A stretch of DNA of 35,285 nucleotides from an uncultured Endozoicomonas sp. (GTDB taxonomy: Bacteria; Pseudomonadota; Gammaproteobacteria; Pseudomonadales; Endozoicomonadaceae): NCBI RefSeq assembly GCF_947495845.1, contig NZ_CANMAO010000038.1:1-35285 (forward strand), given 5' to 3'. This document shows, one piece after another, positions 25,082-34,765 of the stretch. The notes beneath the pieces were generated by a model that was not told the DNA's origin, did no database searches, and worked only from the letters and a program-made list of their open reading frames with translations. Positions within the stretch are counted from its first letter, which is position 1, and each line of letters begins with the position of its first letter. The translations under genes were made by a program, and so were the position numbers.

Positions 25082-26425
25082 CCTCCATGAACCTTGGGTA
25101 TGTTTTATTCAGGAACTGAATGATACCAAGCAGACTAACACCAAGGGTAACCACTTCTGCCAGAAAGATACTTCCCCACACACCATTTGCCGGGAATAAC
25201 ATTGGCAAAATCAGCAAACCAATTAAGACGAACACCAGCCCTCTTGAGAGAGAAATCACTGTAGCAATAGCAGGAGATTCCACGGACTGGAAGAAGGTCG
25301 CCACCACAATGTTCACCCCCATAAACACGGAACCCGCCAGATAAATTTTCAGGGCAATAGATGCCAGTTCTACCAGTTGCGGATTATTGTCCGTAAACAT
25401 AGAGACAATGTACTCAGCACCTGCCAGAGAGATTGCGATCGCAACAACACCCACCACAACGGCATACCGTAACCCGAGGTAGAGCGTCTCACGCACTTTC
25501 TCGATTTTACCGCCACCAAAGTTATAACTGATGATCGGCTGACAGGCCTGACCAGTGCCGGAGAACACCAACATAACGACCAGCCCGACATTCATGATGA
25601 TGCTGTAAGCAGTCACATGCAGAGCACTAAACCGGGTCAGCAGGATATAATTGAAAAAGACAGCGGTAACGGCAGCCGTTGATTCAATAAAAAAGTTGGG
25701 TGAACCGATCCTGATAATCTCCATACCGGTTTTAACCGAATAACCACCGGAGAATGTTAAGCGCAGCTTGCCTTTCCCTTGAATAAAGTGAGTCAGCAAT
25801 AAGACAAAAATCAGCAACTGTGACAGGCCGGTAGCGAGTGCCGCCCCTTTAATCCCCCATCCCAGTGGAAAGATAAAGATATAATCCAAGATGATGTTCA
25901 GCATGAAGCCCGACATGATGGCTTTCATCGCCAAGCCCGGATTGGTATCGTTTCTTACAAATCCGGCAAGAATAAACTGGCCGCCCTGAAACAGAAAGAA
26001 CACCAACATGACACTCAGGTAATCAATGGAAGCCTGGGCTAAATCGCCTCCGCGCCCATCAGTGCGACAATTTCATCCAGCCAGTAAAAGCTCATGGCGA
26101 TCAACACACTGGCTAACCCCAGGAAAAACAGAACCGACTGCTCAAAGACTCGCTGCCCTTCTTCAATATTCCCTTTACCAAATTGCACCGACATAATGGT
26201 CGCACCGCCAAGACCAATCATCAGCGCCAGAGCGGCAGATACCACAAAGAAAGGTACCGTTAGCGAAATAGCGCCTAAACCAGCAACACCCACGCCCTGC
26301 CCGACAAACATCAAATCGACAATAATAAACAGAGCCTTGATGGTCATGGCAAAAACAGAAGGTATTAGATACTGGAAGAATGTGCTCCGGATAGGAGCAT
26401 TATCAAGATCGATTTTGGAGCTCAT
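25074..26425 (-). pseudogene. MATE-family efflux gene with a frameshift
   Basis: Multidrug and toxic compound extrusion transporter. The N-terminal third reads from ATG 26425 (MSSKIDLDNAPIRS, preceded by AGGTGG) to a TAG at 26041-26039. The rest is open in another frame from about 26047 to 25074. At the junction the sequence reads EIVALMGAEA in the first frame and DLAQASIDYLSVMLVF in the second, as expected for a continuous MATE protein. One missing base or two extra bases within about 26039-26050 explain it. The joined product would be about 450 residues with 12 helices. It could be a real pseudogene, a programmed shift (no slippery run is seen) or a sequencing error. It is divergent from an AraC regulator that probably controls it. 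Confidence 0.85.
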
Positions 26426-26591
26426 GATAACCACCTGACTTAAATAGAAATAATTATCATTTATTCTCTATTTTCAGGGGGATAATGAAATAGGATAATT
26501 TACACGACGTATTGTACTTTTTGTTTTAGGCTATCGATGTAAACGTTCAATGTCGTTTTAATACACAGCAGCCTTTCTGGAACTTCCTCCT

Positions 26592-27422
26592 ATGCTTGAA
26601 GTAAAAAAGTTACCTCACGGCTCAGTACTGGATGTGGAGTGGATTGGTAGCAACGCTACACCAGAATCTGCTGAAGCTCACCGACACGAGTACTATGAAA
26701 TATTCTGGGTGTTAACAGGCATCGGTGAGCACAGTATTGATTTTGCTGAATATCCGCTAGAGCCTCATCGGATGTACTTCATCGCACCCGGTCAAGTGCA
26801 CCACTGCCAATATCTGGCAGATGAGATGCTGGCTATTTCATTCAATCCTGAACTGATCAAGCCAGATGTTCAGAGCAGGCAAATTCTGGAAAAGATCTTC
26901 CTGAAAAACAACCACTGTCAGCCCTACATCAACATCAATGACACCGGACAAGAAACATTACTGAAGCTGATAGACATCATCAACCATGAATTGAGTCACT
27001 CATCACCGGATAATGAGCTGATCAATATGCTGTTCACCAGCTTTTTAAGATACCTTCTGAGGTACCTGCCAGATGATGAGCGTGCCCCTGATTTTCAGAA
27101 TCATAAAGCTCTCCAGCTTATGCAGCTGATTGATGAACATTATCAACAGAAAAAGCAGGTGATTTTCTATGCAGAACGGCTAAACATGAGCAGTAAACGT
27201 GTCAATGAGTTAAGTCATCAATTTACCGGCAAATCCATCACCCAGCTCACCCACGAGAAAGTGATTATTGAAGCCAAACGTGAGCTGGCTTTCACCCATA
27301 AAACCATAAAAACCATTGCTTACGATCTGGGGTTCAACGATATAGCTTACTTCAGTCGTTTTTTTAAAAAACAAGCGCATGTCACACCACAGGTATTCAG
27401 AACCCTCTGGCAAAACACCTGA
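26592..27422 (+). CDS. AraC-family transcription regulator
   Basis: Regulator of 276 residues. The N-terminal cupin-like sensing domain has AHRHEYYEIFWVLTGIGEHSI (His30, His32, Glu36) and FIAPGQVHHCQ. Two helix-turn-helix motifs sit in the C-terminal 100 residues: FYAERLNMSSKRVNELSHQF (192-211) and IKTIAYDLGFNDIAYFSRFF (239-258), followed by the family signature VTPQVFR. It is divergent from the MATE gene and upstream of the TRAP-TAXI genes, so either could be its target. The ligand is unknown. No clear ribosome-binding site precedes ATG 26592. Confidence 0.9.
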   Translation: MLEVKKLPHGSVLDVEWIGSNATPESAEAHRHEYYEIFWVLTGIGEHSIDFAEYPLEPHRMYFIAPGQVHHCQYLADEMLAISFNPELIKPDVQSRQILEKIFLKNNHCQPYININDTGQETLLKLIDIINHELSHSSPDNELINMLFTSFLRYLLRYLPDDERAPDFQNHKALQLMQLIDEHYQQKKQVIFYAERLNMSSKRVNELSHQFTGKSITQLTHEKVIIEAKRELAFTHKTIKTIAYDLGFNDIAYFSRFFKKQAHVTPQVFRTLWQNT

Positions 27423-27555
27423 ACCAGATCAGCTTTATTGTCCGCAAGAACAGTTCTACATCCCAGCATACTGTAGTAAGCTCAAAAAGCTGCGGGCGCC
27501 TTGTTCAGACCTCCGCACCCTAATAATTAAAATAATTGCTATGAGGAAGAACCCA

Positions 27556-28473
27556 ATGAAACGGATAGCTGCAGCCTTTGCATTGCTATTGCCCATGCTT
27601 GCCTCTGCCCAGAATTACTCAATCGGTACCGGCGGCCAGAGCGGCATCTATTACCCTTTCGGCGGCGCATTAGCCAAGGTATGGTCCGATGAAGTCAGTG
27701 ACGTTAACGTGAAAGCTGAAGTCACCGCCGCGTCAGTAGAAAACACCATTAAAGTCGTTCGCGGAGATATGCTGGCCGGTATCGCCATGGGCAATGTGGT
27801 GATGGATGCTTTTAATGGTGAAGGTAAGTTTCCTGCCAAAATGCCCGTTAACGTGCTCTTTGCGCTCTACCCTAACCTGGTTCATCCCATGACGTTGCAA
27901 GGTTCTGATATCAACTCACTTCAGGACCTGAAAGGAAAACGAATTTCTCTGGGCGCTCCCGGTTCCGGTACTGCAGTAACGTCCGCAGCGCTGTTAGAAA
28001 CCCTTGGCTTTGATGTTGAAAAGGATATCAGCGCCGTTTATCTCAATTACTCTGAAACCACCAATGCACTGGCCAATGGTCAGATTGATGCAGGCTTTAT
28101 TGTGGGCGGGCAGGGTGTTGGTGCAGTGACTCAAATTGCGCTAACTCACGATCTGAAAGTGATTCCGATTGCGCAACAGGAAAGAGAAACCTTTATTGCT
28201 GAGTATCCAGCTTACAGCGAATACACCATTCCTGAAGGTATCTATAACAACGTACCATCCACCGACACGGTGAGTATCTGGAACGTGCTGGTTGTCCGCG
28301 CCGATATGTCCGACGACATGGCTTACGAGTTGACCCGCGCTGCTTATGAAAATATAGACGACGTTCGTAAGGTGGTAAAAGTAGCTGATGCCACCATTCC
28401 AGCTAACGCCAAACAACTGGCTGGTGTCCCCCTGCATCCCGGCGCTGAAAAATACCTGAACAGCGTTCAATAA
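27556..28473 (+). CDS. TRAP-TAXI solute-binding protein
   Basis: Periplasmic substrate-binding protein of 305 residues from the TAXI subfamily of TRAP transporters. The signal peptide MKRIAAAFALLLPMLASA is cleaved before Q19. Diagnostic stretches are YSIGTGGQSGIYYPFGGALA, GKRISLGAPGSGTA and NGQIDAGFIVGGQG. ATG 27556 is chosen because GAGGAA lies 7 bases upstream and the signal peptide follows immediately; the earlier ATG 27541 contains that ribosome site. The permease follows after 65 bases. TAXI systems take up amino acids such as glutamate, or other carboxylates; the substrate here cannot be told. Confidence 0.94.
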   Translation: MKRIAAAFALLLPMLASAQNYSIGTGGQSGIYYPFGGALAKVWSDEVSDVNVKAEVTAASVENTIKVVRGDMLAGIAMGNVVMDAFNGEGKFPAKMPVNVLFALYPNLVHPMTLQGSDINSLQDLKGKRISLGAPGSGTAVTSAALLETLGFDVEKDISAVYLNYSETTNALANGQIDAGFIVGGQGVGAVTQIALTHDLKVIPIAQQERETFIAEYPAYSEYTIPEGIYNNVPSTDTVSIWNVLVVRADMSDDMAYELTRAAYENIDDVRKVVKVADATIPANAKQLAGVPLHPGAEKYLNSVQ

Positions 28474-28538
28474 AAAGAACCTACCGGTGGCAGTAAATTC
28501 ATTACTTTCACCGGTCAAAACTTCCGGCGTAAGCATTT

Positions 28539-30422
28539 ATGAACAGGTTTGATCAAAACTCAGGCTATTTTTTATTGAGCCGTTTATTGTTGGCTCTGGC
28601 TGTTTCCCTGTCAGTGTTTCAAATCTGGCAAGGTATTACGTCCACCATATCAGCCACCTACTTCCGCCCTGTTCATCTAACCTGGGTGATGGTGTTGATT
28701 TTTATTCACTACCCTTTAGTGAACATTGAAGCTCTTGCCAATCAACGCTGGTCATTCGCAATATCTCGAACGATTGATCTTTCCCTGAGTGCACTTGCCG
28801 TTTTTGCCGGCTATCGAATTGTTCAGTTTGACTACAACGATATTAACTACCTGCTATTTGGGCTCACGACCATCGACCTGATAGCCGGGATTGCCTTCAC
28901 CGCATTATTACTTGAAGCCTGTCGTAGAACCGTTGGCTGGGTGATGGTGATTATTGCCACCATTTTTCTTCTCTACAGCGCTTTTGGCGATACGCTGCCC
29001 GGCGCATTGGCGACCAAAGCCTACAGTTTGCAGGAATTGGTTCAGTTTCAGATATTCTCCAGCAACGGTATCTTCGGTTCAGCTCTGGGTATTGCCGCCA
29101 CCACCGTATTTATCTTTGTGTTATTTGGTGCTTTTTTAGAAGTCACTGGTGCCGGAAAATTCTTTATTGATCTGGCTTTTGCCATCGCCGGCAAGTATCG
29201 AGGTGGCCCGGCAAAAGCAGCAGTCATTGCCTCCGCAGGCCTTGGTTCCATTTCTGGCTCTGCCATTGCCAATACGGTAACCACCGGCTCCATCACCATT
29301 CCCATGATGAAAAAACTGGGTTATCGCCCGGAACAGGCTGCAGGTATTGAAGCTGCTGCCTCTACTGGTGGACAGATCATGCCCCCCATCATGGGAGCTG
29401 GCGCCTTTGTTATGGCTCAGTTCACGGGCATTCCCTATAGCGACATTATGATCGCCTCGATCATTCCTGCCTTGCTCTACTTTTTCTGCACACTCCTCTA
29501 CGTGCATATCATGGCGTGCAAACTGGAACTCAAAACCATCAACCGCACTGAAGCGGTACTGCAGGTCATGAAGCAGGGAGCGCATTTCCTGATTCCATTA
29601 GCCTTAATCACAACATTGTTAATGATGGGCTATTCACCTTTGCTGGTAGGCGTCGCTGGTTGTGCATCTATTCTTATTACAGCGGCCTTACGCAAACACA
29701 GCAGAGTCAATGCTCGTCAAATAATAGAAGGTATGAAGTCAGGGGCACTACTGGCATTGCCTATTTCGGCTGCCTGCGGTGCTGCGGGTATTATTGTCGG
29801 TGTCGTGGGTCAAACAGGAATAGGACTGCAATTCACCCAATTTGTCACTGCTCTATCTGGTGGCTATCTGTTTACTGCGCTGCTACTGATCAGTCTCGTC
29901 GCATTGATACTGGGAATGGGATTACCCGTCACTGCCGCCTATATTGTGCTGGCAGTTATTGCGGTGCCACTGCTGGGTGATTTTGGCTTGCCATTGCTGA
30001 CATCACACTTGATTATTTTCTGGTTATCCCAGACTTCTAATGTCACGCCGCCCATTGCTCTTGCAGCTTTTGCCGGTGCAGGTGTGGCCAACGCCAACCC
30101 AATGAAGTCATCAATAGAAGCGTTTAAGCTTGCCGCTGGACTGTTTGTGATTCCGTTGATGATGGCATACACCGGGTTGATCAATACCTCTGATGATTCC
30201 TTGGAATTGATTATCTCAGCTATTCAGACGCTGTCGGTTATTGTCGGAATGGCCATGGCGATAGAGGGATATTTGCTGACACGGCTTTCTATTATTGAGC
30301 GACTTCTGTCCGCGGCAAGTCTGCCAATACTGCTGTTTAATCCTTTTGGCCTTTACTGGGTCGGTATTATTTTGATGTTGTCTATCGTCATACTTCATTG
30401 GAAGGCAGTAAAGGTTCATTAA
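28539..30422 (+). CDS. TRAP-TAXI permease, fused small and large subunits
   Basis: Inner-membrane permease of 627 residues combining the 4-helix small subunit (DctQ-like, roughly residues 1-150) and the 12-helix large subunit (DctM-like). The large-subunit core has GLGSISGSAIANTVTTGSITIPMM and the sodium-site-like EAAASTGGQIMPPIMGAGAFVM, with a second pseudo-symmetric half at GMGLPVTAAYIVLA and SQTSNVTPPIALAAFAGAGVA. It imports the substrate delivered by the upstream binding protein using a Na+ gradient. Its last 35 bases overlap the 3' end of the convergent dikinase-like gene. A 455-bp segment (29648-30102) is duplicated at 34755-35209. Confidence 0.94.
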   Translation: MNRFDQNSGYFLLSRLLLALAVSLSVFQIWQGITSTISATYFRPVHLTWVMVLIFIHYPLVNIEALANQRWSFAISRTIDLSLSALAVFAGYRIVQFDYNDINYLLFGLTTIDLIAGIAFTALLLEACRRTVGWVMVIIATIFLLYSAFGDTLPGALATKAYSLQELVQFQIFSSNGIFGSALGIAATTVFIFVLFGAFLEVTGAGKFFIDLAFAIAGKYRGGPAKAAVIASAGLGSISGSAIANTVTTGSITIPMMKKLGYRPEQAAGIEAAASTGGQIMPPIMGAGAFVMAQFTGIPYSDIMIASIIPALLYFFCTLLYVHIMACKLELKTINRTEAVLQVMKQGAHFLIPLALITTLLMMGYSPLLVGVAGCASILITAALRKHSRVNARQIIEGMKSGALLALPISAACGAAGIIVGVVGQTGIGLQFTQFVTALSGGYLFTALLLISLVALILGMGLPVTAAYIVLAVIAVPLLGDFGLPLLTSHLIIFWLSQTSNVTPPIALAAFAGAGVANANPMKSSIEAFKLAAGLFVIPLMMAYTGLINTSDDSLELIISAIQTLSVIVGMAMAIEGYLLTRLSIIERLLSAASLPILLFNPFGLYWVGIILMLSIVILHWKAVKVH

Positions 30423-33400
30423 AATCGGGATAGGGCAGAGCTTCAGTTAAAGCATCCTCTATCTCTTGTTTCCACTCGAATGGATTATTGTAGAAACACC
30501 ACTTATAATCAAATTCATCTAAAGTTGAACATTCCATATCCAACTGTTTAAGGCATCGCTGCAGGCCTTCAACATATAGGGTCTTGATTTCTGGTCTTTG
30601 CCTTAAAGTTTCGGGAATACGATTATCGTAAAGTTCCTTAATTCTGCTATCGGAGAGTTGTAACACCATGGCAGCAATAGACGGATCACTCTTAATACGA
30701 TCTGATGCATAGACATATGCCCAAACATTGATCTGAATTGCCTTTTTCATAAAGTCCGTATCATCTGTTAACGACTCAGCTGCTGTTACCAGATAGTGAA
30801 TATTGTGCTTAATACCCGCCAGCATGATTTCAGCGTCTTTTGAATAAGATTCAAATTCATTATCGCGTAGTTTATGGAACTTGCTACCACCCACGGGTAA
30901 ATTGTACAATTCCAACATGGCACTTCTGCTAAGTGATCCACATTCAACTGAGTATTCCATTGAATTAGCATGAGCCGCTGCAGACAATATTTCACGATCA
31001 TTCCAGAAAGCTTCATCACCATGTTTCAGCGCTGCGGGGGTGTGAGTGGCTGCCGCCATGACAATATCCCGATCTTTCTTCAATGCCGGAGACAAGTGTT
31101 CCAGCAGTTCTCCATTCAAGGCAACCAAAGGTAATGCCTGCTCTTTATTCTCAAGCCAATCGGAATACTGCGCTACGGATTCCAGCACCTGCTTTGGCTT
31201 TTCTATCAATAAAAGGCGGATTTGTTCTGCATCTCGCTGAAACGATTGTTCAGAGTCAACAACAAAAGCCTTGTCTCTGTCCTGCTTTCCAACTTTTTGA
31301 GCAAAATGGATCAGTTTAACTTCATCACTGTCTTCGGGGAAAAAAGCTTCAAGAGATTTAGTAAATTTACCTTTTGCCCATTTCAACGCCTCCCTAAAGA
31401 TTAATGCTTTACTCATGAGCCGACTATTCGCATCTTGAATACGATTGAGATAAATTCTGAGTGCTGGAAAGTCTTGAACAGAGGCTAAGCCTCTGGTGAC
31501 GACACAGAAAGCGCTATCTTTGTTAAAGCTGCGACCCATAACCGTTATCGCTGCAATTAATTGCTGCCGCATACGTTCAATATCAGGAATATTATTCACT
31601 TCAACAACAATCTCACCCATCTCTTCATTGAGCGTTATTTGCACACCCTGAGATGAGTTCTGCTTACCGATACTGTTCAATAACAACGCCAGCCAGAGAA
31701 ACCGTTTGAACTTACCTTCATAGCTTGTGTTGGTGTCTTTAAAATTGTCTACCATCCGCAAACGCATCAGCCTTCCCTGACTACCTGCCCCTTTGTCAAC
31801 TAACTCAATGACACCTTTATGATAATTAATATCGGTGCTGATAATGCTGACTCCATCCATGTTCAGAACGGTATTATGGCGTCCGTAGTGTTCCAGTGCG
31901 CTGGCGCATTGGTCATCCAATAATTGTGTCATCCTCGGGGTGTTGAAATTCACGAAAGTGACACGATTCGACTTCTTCACAACCTCTCCACGCCCTGAAG
32001 CATTGGCAACATCTGCCAGAATATCCACAAAGCTTTTATGTACCAGAAAAACCGTATCGTGAATCGAACGCACCTGATGCGCTGTACGGGGTTGGGACAG
32101 AGATTGCAAGCTGTTCTTTAAGTTCTGACAATCCGTTTGCCACTGGCTGAAGTCACCGGTTTTTTGCAGCAGTTTGTCACCATCCAGAAGCCCTTTGGTG
32201 ATTCTGTCTAACCCGGTATTGACCTTTGCTTTGATCTCACTTAAGCGAGTTTTCAGAGCCTCCAGATTTTCAAGATAGTATTTAATATTTGGTGGCGTTT
32301 CTTCTCCTTTAGAGCCTTCATTCAGATAGTCGCCATACCCCTGTAACAGGGCATCCGTATCTGAAAGGAAGTGTGAAACCTCATCGTTAAGGCAGCGTAA
32401 TATCTGATGTCTCTGAGGGGACATACTGATCAAAACCGCACCTTCCGGCGAGAGACACCGGTTTATCAAAGCATCTCGATCAAAATATTGCAGCAAACGG
32501 GTATTCTGCCCGTTAAGCCACTTAAATTGGTGATCAACCCTCTTTTCATCACAACGGGTAGGCTGCCAGCGAGTTGTTCTTGCTATTGCTGCACTGAAGT
32601 CTGAAGAAGCGGCTGGCAATGTATTTGCCTGGTAATGCTCATAGGGCTGTTCACCATTCAGCAAAAAACCACCGGACTGACCATTAAATTCGCCGCAAGC
32701 CAGAGTCGCTATGTTTCCATCCACAATGACGGGTTTATCATCAGCAATAATGCAGGGTTTACCCGCCTGCCGAAGCGTAATGGCCACGTGGTCACCCGTT
32801 CCACCCTGCTCAAACACAAAGCCACTGACTTTGCCCAGAACGTCCGGTGCCAACATCCAGTCTTCACCATGGTGAGCAACGATAATGGCATTGTCCGGAA
32901 GGTTTTCCGGGTTGGCGCCAACCTTGACCAATACTATCGGGCCTTTACAAAGCCCCTCACTGACTAACGTGCCTTTAACTATTGCTTCAGAGGGGACACC
33001 AACTGAGAACTGAGCACCGCCCTGCAACCGGGTCACCGGTCTGACCTGCAAGACTTGCACCTGATTCTGTCGGTTAACCCCAAATTCGACATCCACCGGG
33101 CATTGCAATAGGTTTTCCAGTTTTACCATGATCTCATACAGTGCTTTTGCTGCTGGCTCCGGGAGCGTTTTCTCCTCAGAAGTGGGCAGGTCAGTTAGCC
33201 GTTCAATAGCTTCATTTTCCCTCTGACTCTCAAGATAAAAGGCCTGGGCAACGTCGCCACGTATATGTTCCAAGGTAGGCTGATGATTTTTTCGGGTGAT
33301 CGTGTATCGATGGGGCGTTAAACCACTAAGTCCGGAAACAGCACCCTTGGGCTGTCCGGGAACATACTCAACCTGCATACGGTTATCTTTTAAGCTGGTG

Positions 33401-34338
33401 TAACTCATGGCAACACCACCAAACTGGCAATCAACACAGTGCTGCATCACCAGGGATAATGTTGTTGGCATGCCATTTTTGCAGGCTTCGGGACGGTAGC
33501 CGGAGGCCATGACCTTTAAACAGGTTTGTACGACATCATCAGCACCATGCACATAAGATTCGTATTTACCGGCCTGGGCATCACCATAATCATCTTCTTT
33601 TGCACCAGAGCTTCGGATAATAAACATCTGCTCCGGATCATCTGCACACAGAGCTTTGAAACGGTTCCGCATGATATCAGCCGTTGAATGGTTTTTAATG
33701 GCATTATAAAAAGCATCGCTTTCCAGAAATCCGGACAATGCTTTCAGCAACCGGCCTTGCTCGTCAGGATTGGTAATACGAGCGATTCGTTCTTTTAACT
33801 GGACGAGACTCACGAAATCCTGTGCATCCGGCAATTCAATCGACGAGAAAGCCTCAGGCAGTATGTTTTTCGCAAAACCGGCTTTTTCCAGCAAGAGAAT
33901 TTCAGGAATACCCACCAAGCGGAATTCAGGTACAGGGATACCATTTGCACTCATATGTTGCAGAAACATGCCTTTCCCACCGACAACAGCACGCAGAGAA
34001 CGGGAATCCTGCTGCGTCATCACTACGGAGGGGGGAGCTGGCCTCTGGGAATCGTTAAGGGAAGGTGCAGAAGCAATAGTTGCTTTTCCAAGGTCTTTTA
34101 CTCTACCTATTTGATTTATGTTATCAGCCTGCGTTACCATTCGTTCTCTAATTTGTTCATCCTGTATCGCCCTATCGGCAATGGTATTTTGTCGCCAATC
34201 AACGCGGAGACAGTTTTTCTGATTAGCTTCAGAAACTACATGCCCCTGCACAGTAGCACTCTCGGCCTTTTTCAATAACCTTATACCAGAATCAACATGC
34301 CCAGCATATGACGCAGCCTGAGTAGCATTTAAATCCAT
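30388..34338 (-). CDS. Large PEP-synthase-like protein with DUF4116-like repeats
   Basis: A 1316-residue protein. Residues 1-105 are polar with no signal peptide. Residues 115-440 are a PPDK/PEP-synthase ATP-grasp domain (VVGGKGMFLQHMSANGIPVPE at 118-138, split family motif; FIIRSSGAKEDDYGDAQAG at 239-257; VLQVRPVT at 429-436). Residues 455-560 are the swivelling phosphohistidine domain, with His517 in GGTGDHVAIT, equivalent to the phosphorylated His of PEP synthase. The pyruvate/PEP TIM barrel is absent. Residues 570-1030 match nothing I know. The C-terminus has DUF4116-like helical repeats (KKDRDIVMAAATHTPAALK at 1087-1105, NDREILSAAAHAN at 1113-1125, SKDAEIMLAGIKHN at 1166-1179, TDFMKKAIQINVWAY at 1194-1208). 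Rifampin phosphotransferase shares the logic of ATP-grasp plus His domain with another acceptor. Substrate unknown; an effector-like role is inference. Confidence 0.8.
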   Translation of the reverse strand: MDLNATQAASYAGHVDSGIRLLKKAESATVQGHVVSEANQKNCLRVDWRQNTIADRAIQDEQIRERMVTQADNINQIGRVKDLGKATIASAPSLNDSQRPAPPSVVMTQQDSRSLRAVVGGKGMFLQHMSANGIPVPEFRLVGIPEILLLEKAGFAKNILPEAFSSIELPDAQDFVSLVQLKERIARITNPDEQGRLLKALSGFLESDAFYNAIKNHSTADIMRNRFKALCADDPEQMFIIRSSGAKEDDYGDAQAGKYESYVHGADDVVQTCLKVMASGYRPEACKNGMPTTLSLVMQHCVDCQFGGVAMSYTSLKDNRMQVEYVPGQPKGAVSGLSGLTPHRYTITRKNHQPTLEHIRGDVAQAFYLESQRENEAIERLTDLPTSEEKTLPEPAAKALYEIMVKLENLLQCPVDVEFGVNRQNQVQVLQVRPVTRLQGGAQFSVGVPSEAIVKGTLVSEGLCKGPIVLVKVGANPENLPDNAIIVAHHGEDWMLAPDVLGKVSGFVFEQGGTGDHVAITLRQAGKPCIIADDKPVIVDGNIATLACGEFNGQSGGFLLNGEQPYEHYQANTLPAASSDFSAAIARTTRWQPTRCDEKRVDHQFKWLNGQNTRLLQYFDRDALINRCLSPEGAVLISMSPQRHQILRCLNDEVSHFLSDTDALLQGYGDYLNEGSKGEETPPNIKYYLENLEALKTRLSEIKAKVNTGLDRITKGLLDGDKLLQKTGDFSQWQTDCQNLKNSLQSLSQPRTAHQVRSIHDTVFLVHKSFVDILADVANASGRGEVVKKSNRVTFVNFNTPRMTQLLDDQCASALEHYGRHNTVLNMDGVSIISTDINYHKGVIELVDKGAGSQGRLMRLRMVDNFKDTNTSYEGKFKRFLWLALLLNSIGKQNSSQGVQITLNEEMGEIVVEVNNIPDIERMRQQLIAAITVMGRSFNKDSAFCVVTRGLASVQDFPALRIYLNRIQDANSRLMSKALIFREALKWAKGKFTKSLEAFFPEDSDEVKLIHFAQKVGKQDRDKAFVVDSEQSFQRDAEQIRLLLIEKPKQVLESVAQYSDWLENKEQALPLVALNGELLEHLSPALKKDRDIVMAAATHTPAALKHGDEAFWNDREILSAAAHANSMEYSVECGSLSRSAMLELYNLPVGGSKFHKLRDNEFESYSKDAEIMLAGIKHNIHYLVTAAESLTDDTDFMKKAIQINVWAYVYASDRIKSDPSIAAMVLQLSDSRIKELYDNRIPETLRQRPEIKTLYVEGLQRCLKQLDMECSTLDEFDYKWCFYNNPFEWKQEIEDALTEALPYPDFNEPLLPSNEV

Positions 34339-34578
34339 ACCTACCCCAAATATATTTTAAATTAGCACACTGCAAAACCAGCGCCTAGCTTAGAAGCAGC
34401 ATTAAAATCAATAAAAAAGCACCAGAAATTTATTTAATAATCTTGCAGAATAAACAGGCATTCATTCTACATAGTTTTATAAAACTCTCACTAACCAAGC
34501 AGCAAGCAAGTCTAACAACCAAAACAAACCCCTTATGAGCCAACTTGGGTAATTTATCAAAGCTGTTGATAGTAATTT
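34339..34578. other. AT-rich gap upstream of the dikinase-like gene
   Basis: About 240 bases with clearly lower G+C than the flanking genes. It should contain the promoter of the leftward dikinase-like gene; several TATAAT-like words occur, none with a good partner. GGGG lies 5 bases before the ATG on the reverse strand and may be its ribosome site. No open frame of interest was seen. Confidence 0.5.
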
Positions 34579-34765
34579 GGGGAGATAAATTCCCCGATGA
34601 CCTTCTCATGAAACTCTATTGATCAGTGATCTTGAGAAGTAACTGTTTCTTCTGGCTAAGCGTTCCGCTTAGGGTAGACATTAAGGAAGTTTCCTTGTAT
34701 CGCATGCGTTTCAGCGGTGTCCCGGTCTAGGAACCAGTTGGTTCGCCAGATGTAAGGCGTCGCTG
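34579..34765 (+). ncRNA. Candidate structured RNA, possibly a mobile-element-derived (omega/HEARO-like) RNA
   Basis: A run of local hairpins in about 190 bases with no open frame: GGGGA/TCCCC (34579-34595), CTTCTC/GAGAAG (34602-34639), CTAAGCG-TTC-CGCTTAG (34656-34672), AAGGA/TCCTT (34683-34696) and GAACC-AGTT-GGTTC (34731-34744) enclosed by GGTCT/AGA pairing. This density is unusual for intergenic DNA. The last part, ending GGTTCGCCAGATGTAAGGCG, is the sort of sequence I associate with RNA ahead of IscB-type nucleases, but I cannot confirm the family. No nuclease gene follows; a TRAP permease fragment does. Strand is assumed from that impression, and the stems are equally possible in reverse. 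Confidence 0.4.

Noticed and set aside
26440-26470. Possible Fur box between the MATE and AraC genes
   Set aside because: TGATAATTATTTC matches only part of the Fur consensus, and AT-rich DNA produces such matches by chance.
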